Numbered from the stretch's first letter, positions 1 through 8,492 are shown. The stretch is DNA of 64,000 bases from Abyssibius alkaniclasticus (GCF_020447305.1 NZ_CP095732.1:744001-808000); one strand, 5' to 3'. Program-made: numbers and translations. Notes: a model not told the origin generated them from the letters alone.

Positions 1-258
1 GCTGATTGGCACAACCTTCGAGGCGTAATAGGTTTTGCACGCCTTCACCTTTTCAGCCAGTTGCTCGCGGGTTTTTGACGGGGTCATCGCCGGGTTGAGC
101 TGATTGACATCAACCTTCTTCCAGGCCGCTTCGGCACTTTTCAGCACCGCACCCAGGCCTGTCGAGGTGAGCTTGCCCAGTTTGCCCTTTTTCTTCTGCC
201 AATCGGCATCGGTCAATTCTGTCGGATACACAAGTTGCGTTGCACTGATACCAGCCAT
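1..258 (-). CDS. Unknown protein, 3' end outside window
   Basis: An open frame of 86 codons runs from an ATG at 258 off the left edge, so only the N-terminus is seen. The start is supported by a GGAG motif a few bases upstream (around 262-266). The protein begins MAGISATQLVYPTELTDADW and is rich in lysine and alanine (for example GKLGKLTSTG and AEAAWKKVD), with no signal peptide or membrane segment in the visible part. I do not recognise the family. The leader upstream is clearly more AT-rich than the rest of the window, and the gene diverges from tRNA-Pro. It could be a small stand-alone protein or the start of a longer one. Confidence 0.6.
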   Translation of the reverse strand, partial: MAGISATQLVYPTELTDADWQKKKGKLGKLTSTGLGAVLKSAEAAWKKVDVNQLNPAMTPSKTREQLAEKVKACKTYYASKVVPIS

Positions 259-410
259 TCTAAGCTCCAAATTTATTTACGAATTCGCGTATTCTAATGC
301 GTTTTGCGTTTTCGCAAAGTGTTTTCGTTGCTGTTTCGGGGCGGTTTCGCAATTTCCTGGACTATTTCCCACTTGTGCCGCCTTGCGATTCTCACTAAAT
401 CCCGTTGCGT
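259..410. other. AT-rich intergenic region before tRNA-Pro
   Basis: This 152 bp spacer between a leftward unknown gene and the rightward tRNA holds runs such as AATTTATTTACGAATTC and repeated TTTTGCGTTTTCG-like blocks, unlike the GC-rich surroundings. It must contain the promoters of both neighbours, but I cannot assign convincing -35/-10 pairs. The segment 280-294 recurs, inverted and with one base deleted, at 520-533 on the other side of the tRNA. Confidence 0.5.
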
Positions 411-487
411 CGGAGTGTAGCGCAGCCTGGTAGCGCACCTGCTTCGGGAGCAGGGGGTCGGAGGTTCGAATCCTCTCACTCCGACCA
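411..487 (+). tRNA. tRNA-Pro (anticodon CGG)
   Basis: A complete 77-nt cloverleaf can be drawn. The acceptor stem CGGAGTG (411-417) pairs with CACTCCG (477-483), followed by discriminator A and an encoded CCA (485-487). The anticodon stem CCTGC/GCAGG encloses the loop TTCGGGA, giving anticodon CGG, which reads the proline codon CCG. The T arm has GGAGG, loop TTCGAAT, and CCTCT. The D arm contains GCGCAGCCTGGTAGCGC, typical of bacterial tRNA-Pro. It is a single isolated gene. Downstream, 517-535 forms a 7-bp hairpin without a T-run. Confidence 0.97.
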
Positions 488-601
488 GTCCCGCCACATG
501 CCCATCCCAATAAGGTCGCGAATACGCGATTCGCGCCGCGAACGGGCAAGAGCGCGCGCGCATTTCAGGCCAGATGAAGGCACTGGCTTGAAGGTTGTTA
601 T

Positions 602-1807
602 ATGGCTTTGCATGTGCGTCATCCGGTTTGGGTTTTCAGCGCCCAGCCCGGCGCGTGGACCTTTACGCTGCTGTTTTTCGTCGAATCCGTATCGCGGGCG
701 ACTTTGGCCACGGTCATGCCGCTGGTCGCCTATGGGATTTTCGGTGACAAGCAAAGCGTATCGCTGGCCTATACGGCTGTGTCGCTTGTTGCGCTGGCGC
801 TGAGCTTCACCATTCCCAGCCTCATCCGCCACCTGTCGCGCCGCTGGACCTATTCTTTGGGCGCGCTGTTGCTGGCGGCCTGCGCGCTGTTGCTCAATAT
901 GGGCATGGGGTGGAGCATGGTTCTGGCCATGCTGTTGCGCACTTTCGGGGCGGCGCTGCTGAACATCACGCTCAACCTTTACATCATGGACAATATCCGC
1001 AAACAGCAATTGGTGCGCTCGGAACCGCAGCGTTATGCCATTGCCACAATCGCCTGGACGGCGGCGCCGTTCATCGGTGCCTGGTCCTATGGCAGCTACG
1101 GGGTGCTGGCCCCGACCCTGTTCAGCGCCGGGGCGGCGGTGGCGCTGTTTGCGGTGTTCTGGATGGTGCGGCTGAACGAGAAACTGCCCATACGCGCCGC
1201 AAAAGCAGGCGCGGCACGGGTGATCAACCCGTTATCGGCCGTGCCGCGCTTTGTGGCCCAACCACGCCTGCGGCTGGCCTGGGCGATTGCCTTTTCACGC
1301 TCGTCCTTTTGGGTGACGTTTTTCATCTATACCCCGATTCTGATGCTCGAAGGCGGCTATTCGGCCACCACGGCGGGCGCGATTGTAGCATTTGGCAACC
1401 TGATGCTGTTCACCAATATCTTTGTTGAGCGCATTGCGCGGCGCTACAGCGTGCGCCGCATTCTGGCGGGCGCGCAAATATGTGCAGCCCTTGCGCTTGT
1501 GCCAACCGCGCTTTTCGCCGCCAATAACGCGCTGGCCGCCGGCATTCTGCTTGTCGTGGCCTCCTTCTTTGTTTCGGTGATGGACGGGCTTGGCCCGGTG
1601 CCGTTTCTGCGCGCCGTCCGCGCCCATGAGCGCCCGCAAATGACCACGGTTTACCGCACCTATCTGGATGTTTCCGAGCTGATTCCACCGCTGGTATACG
1701 CCGCGTTGTTTGGCCTTGCAGGCTTTACCGGCGTGTTCCTGGCGCTGGCGGCGCTGATGGGCGCAATGGGGCTGACCGCGCTGCGCTACCTGCCGCGCAG
1801 CCTGTAG
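602..1807 (+). CDS. Major facilitator superfamily transporter
   Basis: This 401-residue, strongly hydrophobic protein has about twelve predicted membrane helices and a charged cytoplasmic loop in the middle (around RLNEKLPIRAAKAG), the layout of an MFS permease. The ATG at 602 is preceded by a GAAGG motif. The first helix carries FFVESVSRATLATVMPLVAY, and a loop RHLSRRWT corresponds to the MFS motif-A area. The substrate cannot be read from the sequence; a drug or metabolite exporter is plausible. It is transcribed alone between tRNA-Pro and asd, and a small hairpin with a TTTT tail lies just after it. Confidence 0.85.
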   Translation: MALHVRHPVWVFSAQPGAWTFTLLFFVESVSRATLATVMPLVAYGIFGDKQSVSLAYTAVSLVALALSFTIPSLIRHLSRRWTYSLGALLLAACALLLNMGMGWSMVLAMLLRTFGAALLNITLNLYIMDNIRKQQLVRSEPQRYAIATIAWTAAPFIGAWSYGSYGVLAPTLFSAGAAVALFAVFWMVRLNEKLPIRAAKAGAARVINPLSAVPRFVAQPRLRLAWAIAFSRSSFWVTFFIYTPILMLEGGYSATTAGAIVAFGNLMLFTNIFVERIARRYSVRRILAGAQICAALALVPTALFAANNALAAGILLVVASFFVSVMDGLGPVPFLRAVRAHERPQMTTVYRTYLDVSELIPPLVYAALFGLAGFTGVFLALAALMGAMGLTALRYLPRSL

Positions 1808-1834
1808 GCCGGGCACCCATTGGCCCCGAAAGCT

Positions 1835-1859
1835 GCGATTTGGCGCAAGAATCGCTTTT
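1835..1859 (+). terminator. Weak hairpin terminator after MFS gene
   Basis: GCGATT (1835-1840) and AATCGC (1850-1855) form a 6-bp stem around a 9-nt loop and are followed by TTTT. It is placed correctly to end the MFS transcript, but the stem is short. Confidence 0.4.
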
Positions 1860-1931
1860 GGCGTTTTATCTTGGCACAACACCCGTTAGAACCGCCTCGC
1901 ATCCGCCCCTTGTTTTCAGGAGAATCGCGTA

Positions 1932-2954
1932 ATGGGCTATAATATCGTCGTCGTTGGCGCCACGGGCAATGTGGGCCGCGAAATGCTGAACATTCTGGCC
2001 GAACGGGAATTTCCCGTCGCCAAGATCGCCGCGCTGGCTTCGCGCCGTTCGCTGGGCACCGAATGCAGCTTTGGCGATAAAACCCTGACCACCCAGGATC
2101 TGGACGGGTTTGATTTCACCGGCTGGGACATTGCGCTGTTTGCCGTGGGGTCCGAGGCCACCAAAAAATACGCGCCCATCGCCGCCAAGGCTGGCTGCGT
2201 GGTGATCGATAACAGCTCGCTTTACCGCTATGACCCGCTTGTGCCGCTGATCGTGCCCGAGGTGAACCCGGACGCCATTGAGCAGTATAAAAACAAGAAC
2301 ATCATCGCCAACCCCAACTGTTCCACCGCGCAAATGGTTGTGGCGCTGAAACCCCTGCATGACCGTGCGCGCATCAAGCGCGTTGTGGTCAGCACCTACC
2401 AGTCGGTTTCCGGTGCTGGCAAGGAAGGCATGGACGAGCTTTGGCTACAGACCAAGGGCATTTATGTGCCCGGTCAGGAATATGAGTCCAAGAAATTCAC
2501 CAAGCAGATCGCCTTCAACGTGATCCCGCATATTGATGTGTTTCTGGAAGACGGCCAGACCAAGGAAGAATGGAAAATGGTCGCCGAAACCAAGAAGATC
2601 GTTGACCCGAAGATCAAGGTCACGGCAACCTGCGTGCGCGTGCCGGTCTTTGTTGGCCATTCCGAGGCGATCAATATCGAGTTTGAAGACCATCTGGACG
2701 AGGCCGAAGCGCGCGACATTCTGCGCGAAGCCCCGGGGATCATGGTGGTCGATAAGCGCGAAGATGGCGGCTATGTCACCCCAACCGAATGCGTGGGCGA
2801 ATTTGCCACCTATATCAGCCGTATCCGCCAGGACCCGACGATTGATAATGGCATCAACCTGTGGTGCGTATCTGACAATTTGCGCAAGGGTGCGGCGCTC
2901 AACGCCGTGCAAATCGCCGAACTTCTGGGCCGCCGTGTGCTGAAAAAAGGCTAA
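1932..2954 (+). CDS. asd: Aspartate-semialdehyde dehydrogenase
   Basis: Asd reduces aspartyl phosphate to aspartate semialdehyde with NADPH, the branch point to lysine, diaminopimelate, threonine and methionine. At 340 residues it has the usual length. The N-terminal nucleotide-binding loop GATGNVG lies at residues 9-15. The catalytic cysteine is C130 in NPNCSTAQM, and a later histidine in GHSEAINIEF fits the substrate-site histidine. The ATG at 1932 has a good AGGAG ribosome site about 10 bases upstream. It appears to be a single-gene unit with a strong hairpin downstream. Identification is secure. Confidence 0.97.
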   Translation: MGYNIVVVGATGNVGREMLNILAEREFPVAKIAALASRRSLGTECSFGDKTLTTQDLDGFDFTGWDIALFAVGSEATKKYAPIAAKAGCVVIDNSSLYRYDPLVPLIVPEVNPDAIEQYKNKNIIANPNCSTAQMVVALKPLHDRARIKRVVVSTYQSVSGAGKEGMDELWLQTKGIYVPGQEYESKKFTKQIAFNVIPHIDVFLEDGQTKEEWKMVAETKKIVDPKIKVTATCVRVPVFVGHSEAINIEFEDHLDEAEARDILREAPGIMVVDKREDGGYVTPTECVGEFATYISRIRQDPTIDNGINLWCVSDNLRKGAALNAVQIAELLGRRVLKKG

Positions 2955-2977
2955 GCGCGCCTTTCCGCGCATGACTG

Positions 2978-3005
2978 GCGGCGCCTGCGGGCGCCGCTTG
3001 CTTTT
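2978..3005 (+). terminator. Hairpin terminator after asd
   Basis: GCGGCGCC (2978-2985) and GGCGCCGC (2990-2997) form a perfect 8-bp stem with a 4-nt loop, followed by TTGCTTTT. It is consistent with intrinsic termination of asd. Confidence 0.65.
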
Positions 3006-3056
3006 CAGCCCATTGTCGGCAAGGCTTGCGCAATCCATGATTGCGGAGCCATTCTC

Positions 3057-4709
3057 ATGAAAACCCTTGTTTATACCAGCATTATCGCGCTTTTGGCCCA
3101 TGCGGCCTGGGCCGAAGAAATTCCGGTCAACAGCGCCATCACGGCGGCTACGGTCTACCCTCAGGGTGCGAAAGTCACCCGCATGGTGCCGTTTGATATG
3201 GATGCAGGTGCGCATCAGCTTATCATCGCCGACCTGCCCGATGCGTTTGATTTTTCAACCCTGCGCATTGTCGGCACGGGTGATTTTACCCTTGGCACAT
3301 TCGAGATGCGCCGCGACAACCTGCCACCAAGCGAACCCGTTTCTACGCCCGAAAGCCGCGCGATAGAGGCCGAGATCGAGCGCCTTGAAGACGCCGTTCA
3401 GGCCAAGGATTACGAGGTTGAAGCCGCAACCCAGCGCCAGCGTGCCGCCGAAGCCCAGATCGCGTTTTTGAACGCCATCGGCCAATCCAAAGCCGCCGAC
3501 CAGTTGGATAGCGCCAGCGCCGAGGATTTGCGCGCCATTGCCGCGATGATTGGCGAAGAGACCAACGCAGCACTTGCTGCCGCCCTGCAAGCACGGATAG
3601 ATGCAACCGCCTTGCGCGGCGAGTCCAACGATTTGCGCGAAGAGCTTGCCGATGCCCGCCAGCGCCTTGCCGCATTGCTGTTGCCCGAAAATGACAGCCC
3701 GCGCCTGTCCATCGCGGTTTCAGCCGAGGCGGCAACATCGGGGACACTGGAGATAAGCTATCTGGTAGAGTTTGCCTTTTGGATGCCCGTATACGATGTG
3801 AATCTTAGCTTGGAAGAAACGCCTGCACTGGATGTTGATCGCAGCATTGTAGTTTCGCAAGAAACTGGCGAAAACTGGGACAATATTTTACTTACTGTTT
3901 CCACGGCCCGCCCCAGCGACCAATCGGCGCCTAGCGATATTTACCCTCTAATCGCGCGCATTAAACCTCCCACTCAAAACGAAGCCCTTTCCGACGCAAT
4001 GGGTGCGACCGCCTTCGCAGCGCCTGCGCCGATCATTGTCGAAGAAGCAATGCGCGCCGAGCCTTTCGCTGCGCGTTATCAGGGCCAGACGGTTGTGTAT
4101 GATATGGCTAGCCCTGTGTCTTTGGCCGGCGATGGCACCGAGGTGCAGCTTGCGCTTGACAGCAAGGCGCTGGAGGTCGATGTGACCGCCCTTGCCGTGC
4201 CGGCCAGCGATGCCACCGCCTTTTACATGGCGGAAATCACCAATGGCAGCGGCGAGATTCTTCTGCCCGGCAATGCCCGCCTGTTCCGCGATGGCGCGAT
4301 GATCGGAGAGGCACAACTGCCGCTTACCGCCGCCGGCAAAACGATAGATCTGCCCTTTGGCGCAATAGAAGGCCTGCTTGTGAGCCGGCGCATCCTGTCG
4401 CGCGAAGAGGGCGATACCGGCGTGTTCACCTCGTCCAACCGGCGCGGCGACCGGTTTGAAATTACGGCGGAAAACGTGACCGGACTGCCCTATGATCTGC
4501 GCATTCTCGACCGTGTTCCGGTATCGGAGCAGGAAGACCTGACCGTGAATGTCACCGCCAACCCGCGCATTTCCGCAACCGAGGTCGACGGCAAACGCGG
4601 CGTTGTCGCATGGGATTTGACACTTTCACCCGGGCAAGAACAAACCATCACCTTTGGCTACGAGCTTGGCTGGCCATCGGATAAGGAACTTTACATGGAT
4701 GGCAACTAG
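3057..4709 (+). CDS. DUF4139/DUF4140 (MuiA-type) exported protein
   Basis: This 550-residue protein opens with a Sec signal peptide (MKTLVYTSIIALLAHAAWA). An N-terminal domain follows with ATVYPQGAKVTR, the opening typical of DUF4140. A long Ala/Glu-rich coiled-coil stretch spans about residues 100-200. The C-terminal beta-rich DUF4139 domain contains SYLVEFAFWMPVYDV near its start and YDLRILDRVPVSE and FGYELGWPS near its end. The family is sometimes annotated as mucoidy inhibitor A, but the biochemical role is unknown; an envelope-linked role is inferred. The middle of the gene (about 3790-4000) uses TTA, CTA, ACT and CCT codons that are rare in the rest of the window. Confidence 0.8.
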   Translation: MKTLVYTSIIALLAHAAWAEEIPVNSAITAATVYPQGAKVTRMVPFDMDAGAHQLIIADLPDAFDFSTLRIVGTGDFTLGTFEMRRDNLPPSEPVSTPESRAIEAEIERLEDAVQAKDYEVEAATQRQRAAEAQIAFLNAIGQSKAADQLDSASAEDLRAIAAMIGEETNAALAAALQARIDATALRGESNDLREELADARQRLAALLLPENDSPRLSIAVSAEAATSGTLEISYLVEFAFWMPVYDVNLSLEETPALDVDRSIVVSQETGENWDNILLTVSTARPSDQSAPSDIYPLIARIKPPTQNEALSDAMGATAFAAPAPIIVEEAMRAEPFAARYQGQTVVYDMASPVSLAGDGTEVQLALDSKALEVDVTALAVPASDATAFYMAEITNGSGEILLPGNARLFRDGAMIGEAQLPLTAAGKTIDLPFGAIEGLLVSRRILSREEGDTGVFTSSNRRGDRFEITAENVTGLPYDLRILDRVPVSEQEDLTVNVTANPRISATEVDGKRGVVAWDLTLSPGQEQTITFGYELGWPSDKELYMDGN

Positions 4710-4717
4710 CGCCCATT

Positions 4718-4737
4718 GGCCCCGCTTGCGCGGGGCC
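4718..4737. terminator. Hairpin between convergent genes
   Basis: GGCCCCGC (4718-4725) and GCGGGGCC (4730-4737) form a perfect 8-bp stem with loop TTGC, between the converging DUF4139 and carbonic anhydrase genes. It lacks a T-run, so it may act as a weak bidirectional stop or an mRNA 3'-end stabiliser. Confidence 0.5.
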
Positions 4738-4742
4738 AGTGC

Positions 4743-5399
4743 CTAGATCTGGTGAAACGCGTTATCGGCGGGGTTGTAGCATTCCAGCCCGCCATCACGG
4801 ATTTCGTTCCACAGCCCGTGCAGGCTGAGCGTTCCCGCCTCGACGGCATCGGCAACGAAGGGGAAGGTCATCAGGTTTTCAAGGCTGACGACAACGGCGT
4901 TTTTCTCAAGCTGGGTCAGGCGCTTGGCGCGGTCTTTTTCATTCGGGTCCAGCCTGTCAAAGCCGGGTTTGAGAATTTCGACCCAGGGGCCGATGAACTC
5001 GGAATTGGTGCGCAGATCTTCAGCCTCGCCGCAGCACAGATCATGCGACGCGGCCACGCCGCCGCAATTGGAATGGCCAACCACAAGCAGGTTCGAGACC
5101 TTCAGAAACTTCACCGCATATTCAATGGCCGCCGAGGTGCCGTGATGGTCATCATCCGGGCGATAGGGCGGCACGAGGTTGGCAATGTTGCGGTGAATGA
5201 AGAACTCGCCGGTTTCCGCCCCGAAAATGCTGGTCACATGCACGCGGCTGTCGCAACACGAAATGATCATCGCGCGCGGGCGCTGGCCCTCATCGGCAAG
5301 ACGCGCATACCAGGCGGAATTTTCCTGATAGGTCGTGGCCTTCCAGCCCGCGAAACGTTTGCTTAGAAATGTCGGGAGCGGCTTTGCGTGTTTCATCAT
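4743..5399 (-). CDS. Beta-class carbonic anhydrase
   Basis: This zinc enzyme interconverts carbon dioxide and bicarbonate, supplying bicarbonate to carboxylases. It has 218 residues from the ATG at 5399. An in-frame TTG at 5402 and a second ATG at 5396 are alternatives; a TAGGG motif lies upstream of all three. The zinc ligands fit the family pattern: C48 and D50 in SCCDSR, then H109 and C112 in GHSNCGG. The active-site Asp/Arg pair is D50/R52. It lacks a signal peptide, so it should be cytosolic. It diverges from the aminopeptidase gene and shares a 120 bp control region with it. Confidence 0.95.
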   Translation of the reverse strand: MMKHAKPLPTFLSKRFAGWKATTYQENSAWYARLADEGQRPRAMIISCCDSRVHVTSIFGAETGEFFIHRNIANLVPPYRPDDDHHGTSAAIEYAVKFLKVSNLLVVGHSNCGGVAASHDLCCGEAEDLRTNSEFIGPWVEILKPGFDRLDPNEKDRAKRLTQLEKNAVVVSLENLMTFPFVADAVEAGTLSLHGLWNEIRDGGLECYNPADNAFHQI

Positions 5400-5465
5400 C
5401 AACCCTACAATTTTGCTTGCCTATCTGTGCCGTGTAATGCGCCCGAATTCAACCCCATCACGGCG

Positions 5466-5495
5466 CTTCACCTTGAGCAGGTGAAGGTCTAGACT
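5466..5495 (+). promoter_or_regulatory. Perfect dyad overlapping a promoter-like site
   Basis: CTTCACCT (5466-5473) and AGGTGAAG (5479-5486) form a perfect 8-bp inverted repeat around TGAGC. TTCACC (5467-5472) and TAGACT (5490-5495), 17 bp apart, resemble -35 and -10 elements reading toward the aminopeptidase gene, with the dyad covering the spacer. This is the layout of an operator. A repressor or MerR-type regulator is possible, but none is encoded nearby. Confidence 0.45.
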
Positions 5496-5519
5496 TCGCG
5501 CGAACATAAAGGAGCCACC

Positions 5520-6902
5520 ATGTCCGCCAGCTTTTCAACCGCCGAAAATGCCACGCCAATTCATGCCATTACCCCGCAAATGCTGCCCCAAACGCTGGCC
5601 GCGCTGGATGAGGCTGCGCGCAAATGGGTTGAAGGTGCGGGCTTTGCCGCCAAGCTGGGCGAGCTTGCGCTTATTCCGAACACCGATGGCAGCCTGCGCG
5701 CCGTGCTGGCGGGCTGGGGTGATGCGACAACGCGGGCGCGCGGGCGCTTCCACATGGCAACGGTTGCCGCAAAACTGCCCGCGGGCGATTATCGTTTCGC
5801 CGATGGGCTGGACGCAAGTGAACGCGCCGAATCGGCTCTGGCCTGGCTGCTGGCTGCTTACCGGTTCGAGCGGTATCGCAAACAGGGCAGCCAGGGCGCG
5901 CGGCTGCTGGCCCCCAACGGCGTTGATGCAGCGCGGATCGAGGTTGAGGCGCGCGCCACCTATCTGGCCCGCGACCTGATCAACACCCCCGCCAATGATA
6001 TGACCCCCGCCGCGCTGGAAGCCGCAATAACCGCGCTCGCCCAGCGCCACAAGGCCAGGGTTTCGGCCATTGTCGGCGATGATCTGCTGAAGGAAAACCT
6101 GCCGATGATCCACGCGGTTGGCCGCGCCGCCGCCACTGCACCGCGCCTGGTTGACCTGATCTGGGGCGACGAGACCCACCCCAAAGTGACCCTTGTCGGC
6201 AAAGGCGTGTGCTTTGATACGGGCGGGCTGAACCTGAAACCCGGTGCCAGCATGGGGCTGATGAAAAAGGATATGGGCGGGGCGGCCACCGCCATTGGCC
6301 TTGCGCAGATGATCATGGAGCTGAACCTGCCGCTGCGCCTGCGCCTGCTGGTGCCTGCGGTTGAAAACGCGGTCTCCGGCACTTCCTTTCGCCCGCAAGA
6401 TATTCTGACCTCGCGCAAGGGGCTGACGGTCGAGATCAACAACACCGATGCCGAGGGCCGGCTTGTGCTGGCCGATGCGCTGGCACTGGCCGATGAGGAA
6501 TGCCCCGATATTCTGTTGTCGCTTGCCACGCTGACCGGCGCGGCGCGCGTCGCCCTTGGCCCCGATACGCCGCCGTTTTACACCGATAACGACAGCTTTG
6601 CGGCGCAGATCGCCGCCGGTGCGGCCACCAGGGCCGACCCGCTGTGGCGTATGCCCTTCCATACCCCCTATGAGGCGATGATCGAGCCCGGCATCGCCGA
6701 TCTGGACAATGCGCCGGGCGGGGGCATGGCGGGGTCGATCACCGCTGCACTTTTCCTGCGCCGCTTTGTGGAACAGGCGAAGGTGTTTACGCATTTCGAC
6801 CTCTATGGCTGGGTGCCCGCCGCCTTGCCCGCCCGCCCCAAAGGTGGCGAAATGCAAGGCGCGCGCGCCATGCTTGCCGCGATCGAGGCGCATTTGAAAT
6901 GA
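5520..6902 (+). CDS. M17 leucyl aminopeptidase family protein
   Basis: This cytosolic two-metal exopeptidase family removes N-terminal residues from peptides. Length is 460 residues; the ATG at 5520 follows an AAAGGAG site. The C-terminal catalytic half is complete: K228 and D233 in VGKGVCFDTGG, K240 in LNLKPG, D251 in KKDMGGAA, and the signature NTDAEGRLVLADAL with D310, E312 and R314, all matching the metal and catalytic residues known in PepA. The N-terminal third is shorter and less typical than in E. coli PepA, as in PepB-like members, so I do not assign pepA or pepB. The next gene overlaps by 4 bp, so the two are translationally coupled. Confidence 0.92.
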   Translation: MSASFSTAENATPIHAITPQMLPQTLAALDEAARKWVEGAGFAAKLGELALIPNTDGSLRAVLAGWGDATTRARGRFHMATVAAKLPAGDYRFADGLDASERAESALAWLLAAYRFERYRKQGSQGARLLAPNGVDAARIEVEARATYLARDLINTPANDMTPAALEAAITALAQRHKARVSAIVGDDLLKENLPMIHAVGRAAATAPRLVDLIWGDETHPKVTLVGKGVCFDTGGLNLKPGASMGLMKKDMGGAATAIGLAQMIMELNLPLRLRLLVPAVENAVSGTSFRPQDILTSRKGLTVEINNTDAEGRLVLADALALADEECPDILLSLATLTGAARVALGPDTPPFYTDNDSFAAQIAAGAATRADPLWRMPFHTPYEAMIEPGIADLDNAPGGGMAGSITAALFLRRFVEQAKVFTHFDLYGWVPAALPARPKGGEMQGARAMLAAIEAHLK

Positions 6903-7663
6903 GCGATGCGCGGCTGACCCCGATGCGCGGCCTGCCCGGCGAGAAGCAGCGCATCCTGCAGGCCATTGCCGACCAAACCGCCACAGCGAATGGGGCGCGC
7001 GAAAACCAGCTTCTATGGGGCGAAGCCTTTACGCCCTTTGACCATGACGGCGGTTTCACCTACGGGCAGGCCGCGTGCGGCTATATGGGCTGGGTGGCGG
7101 CAGATGCGCTTGGCCCGTGGCTTGCGCCAGGTCACCGCGTCTGCGTGCAGGGCAGTTTCCTCTATGAACGGGCCGACCTGAAATCGCCCACACGCGCGCG
7201 CCTGCCTTTTGGGGCGCGGCTGGCGGTAACAGGCACCGAGGGCGAGTTTTCAGAAACCGCCGATGGTTTCGTTTTCAGCCGCCATCTGGCCAGCGGCCCG
7301 GCCAAGGACCATGTCGCCGTTGCCGTGAAATTCATCGGCGCGCCGTATTTATGGGGCGGGCGGTCGGATTCCGGGCTTGATTGTTCGGGCCTTGTGCAAC
7401 TGGCACTACAGGCCGCCGGCCACAGCGCCCCGCGCGATTCCGACATGCAACAGGCTTTGGGTGCGCCGGTAACCGGGCCGCTGAAACGCGGCGATCTGGT
7501 CTTCTGGCGCGGCCATGTCGGCATCATGATCGATGGTGAAAGCCTGCTCCATGCCAATGCTTACAGTATGCAGGTGGCGGTGGAGCCGCTGGAAGAGGCC
7601 GCAACGCGCATTGCCCACAAGGGCGGCGGGCCGATCACCCATCGCCGCCGCCTGGTTATTTAA
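6899..7663 (+). CDS. NlpC/P60 family (C40) cysteine peptidase
   Basis: This 254-residue protein is coupled to the aminopeptidase through an ATGA overlap. The N-terminal ~130 residues look like bacterial SH3-type modules. The C-terminal NlpC/P60 domain has the catalytic cysteine C162 in LDCSGLVQ, histidine H206 in WRGHVGIM, and a third polar residue near H218 in LLHANAYSM. Family members cleave D-Glu to diaminopimelate-type bonds in murein peptides. No signal peptide is visible, so with its aminopeptidase partner it may act on recycled muropeptides in the cytoplasm; that pathway assignment is inference. Its end overlaps the convergent FAH-family gene by 8 bp. Confidence 0.88.
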   Translation: MSDARLTPMRGLPGEKQRILQAIADQTATANGARENQLLWGEAFTPFDHDGGFTYGQAACGYMGWVAADALGPWLAPGHRVCVQGSFLYERADLKSPTRARLPFGARLAVTGTEGEFSETADGFVFSRHLASGPAKDHVAVAVKFIGAPYLWGGRSDSGLDCSGLVQLALQAAGHSAPRDSDMQQALGAPVTGPLKRGDLVFWRGHVGIMIDGESLLHANAYSMQVAVEPLEEAATRIAHKGGGPITHRRRLVI

Positions 7664-8492
7664 CCGAATATTCCTGCCGCCCGAGGCCGGAAATTTCCAG
7701 CCGCAGAATATCGCCTTTGGCCAGAAAGCGCGGCGGTTTTGCCCCCAGCCCCACGCCTTCCGGTGTGCCGGTGGCGATAATATCGCCCGGACGCAGCGCA
7801 AGAAACCCCGACATATAGGAAATGAGATGCGCGACATCGAACACCATATCGGATGTGCGCGCCGCCTGGCGCATTTCGCCATTCAGGCTAAGGTTCAGCG
7901 CCAGCGCCTGCGGGTCTGGCACCTCGTCGGCCGTGACAAGCCAGGGGCCGATCGGGCCAAAACCGGGGGCTGATTTGCCTTTGACCCATTGGCCGCCACG
8001 GTCTTTCTGCCAATCGCGCGCCGATACATCGTTCACAATGCAATAGCCCGCCACATGCGACAGCGCCTCGCGGCGCGACACATTGAAGGTGGGCGCGCCG
8101 ATGACCACGCCAAGCTCGATCTCCCAGTCAATCCTGTCGCTACCCTTGGGCAAAGGCACGGCATCAAACGGGCCGGCAATGCAGCTCGTGGCCTTGTTGA
8201 ACACCAGTGGCTCGTTCGGCAGATCGGAACCGGTTTCGGCGGCATGGGCGGCATAGTTACGCCCGATGGCATAAAAATTCGGTGCATCGGCAAGGCAGGC
8301 GCCAATGCGCTGCTGGCCAGAGACAAGCGGCAGATTGGCCGGGTCCAGCCGGTGCAGGCGTTCCAGCGCGGAAATGGCCACCGTGCTGCCGCCAAAATCG
8401 GTCACATGGTCGGACAGGTCGCGAATCCGGCCTTCGGCATCGATCATGCCGGGGCGCTCTTGCCCCAAGGGTCCATAGCGTAAAAGCTTCAT
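7656..8492 (-). CDS. Fumarylacetoacetate hydrolase family protein
   Basis: This is a 278-residue protein starting at the ATG at 8492, with a GGAAAGG site just upstream; a longer in-frame start lacks such a site. The FAH fold core is visible: AIGRNYAAHAAE followed by EPLVFNKATSC, then the metal-binding WEIELGVVIG with paired glutamates and, further on, an Asp in NDVSARDWQ. Members hydrolyse or decarboxylate C-C bonds of beta-diketo acids in aromatic and sugar-acid degradation; the substrate here cannot be assigned. It is followed convergently by the NlpC/P60 gene, and dxs lies directly upstream on the same strand (72 bp gap), so read-through from the isoprenoid operon is possible. Confidence 0.88.
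   Translation of the reverse strand: MKLLRYGPLGQERPGMIDAEGRIRDLSDHVTDFGGSTVAISALERLHRLDPANLPLVSGQQRIGACLADAPNFYAIGRNYAAHAAETGSDLPNEPLVFNKATSCIAGPFDAVPLPKGSDRIDWEIELGVVIGAPTFNVSRREALSHVAGYCIVNDVSARDWQKDRGGQWVKGKSAPGFGPIGPWLVTADEVPDPQALALNLSLNGEMRQAARTSDMVFDVAHLISYMSGFLALRPGDIIATGTPEGVGLGAKPPRFLAKGDILRLEISGLGRQEYSVK

Noticed and set aside
5535-6893. 452-codon minus-strand frame opposite the aminopeptidase
   Set aside because: The plus strand has all M17 catalytic motifs; the antisense frame shows none of any family.
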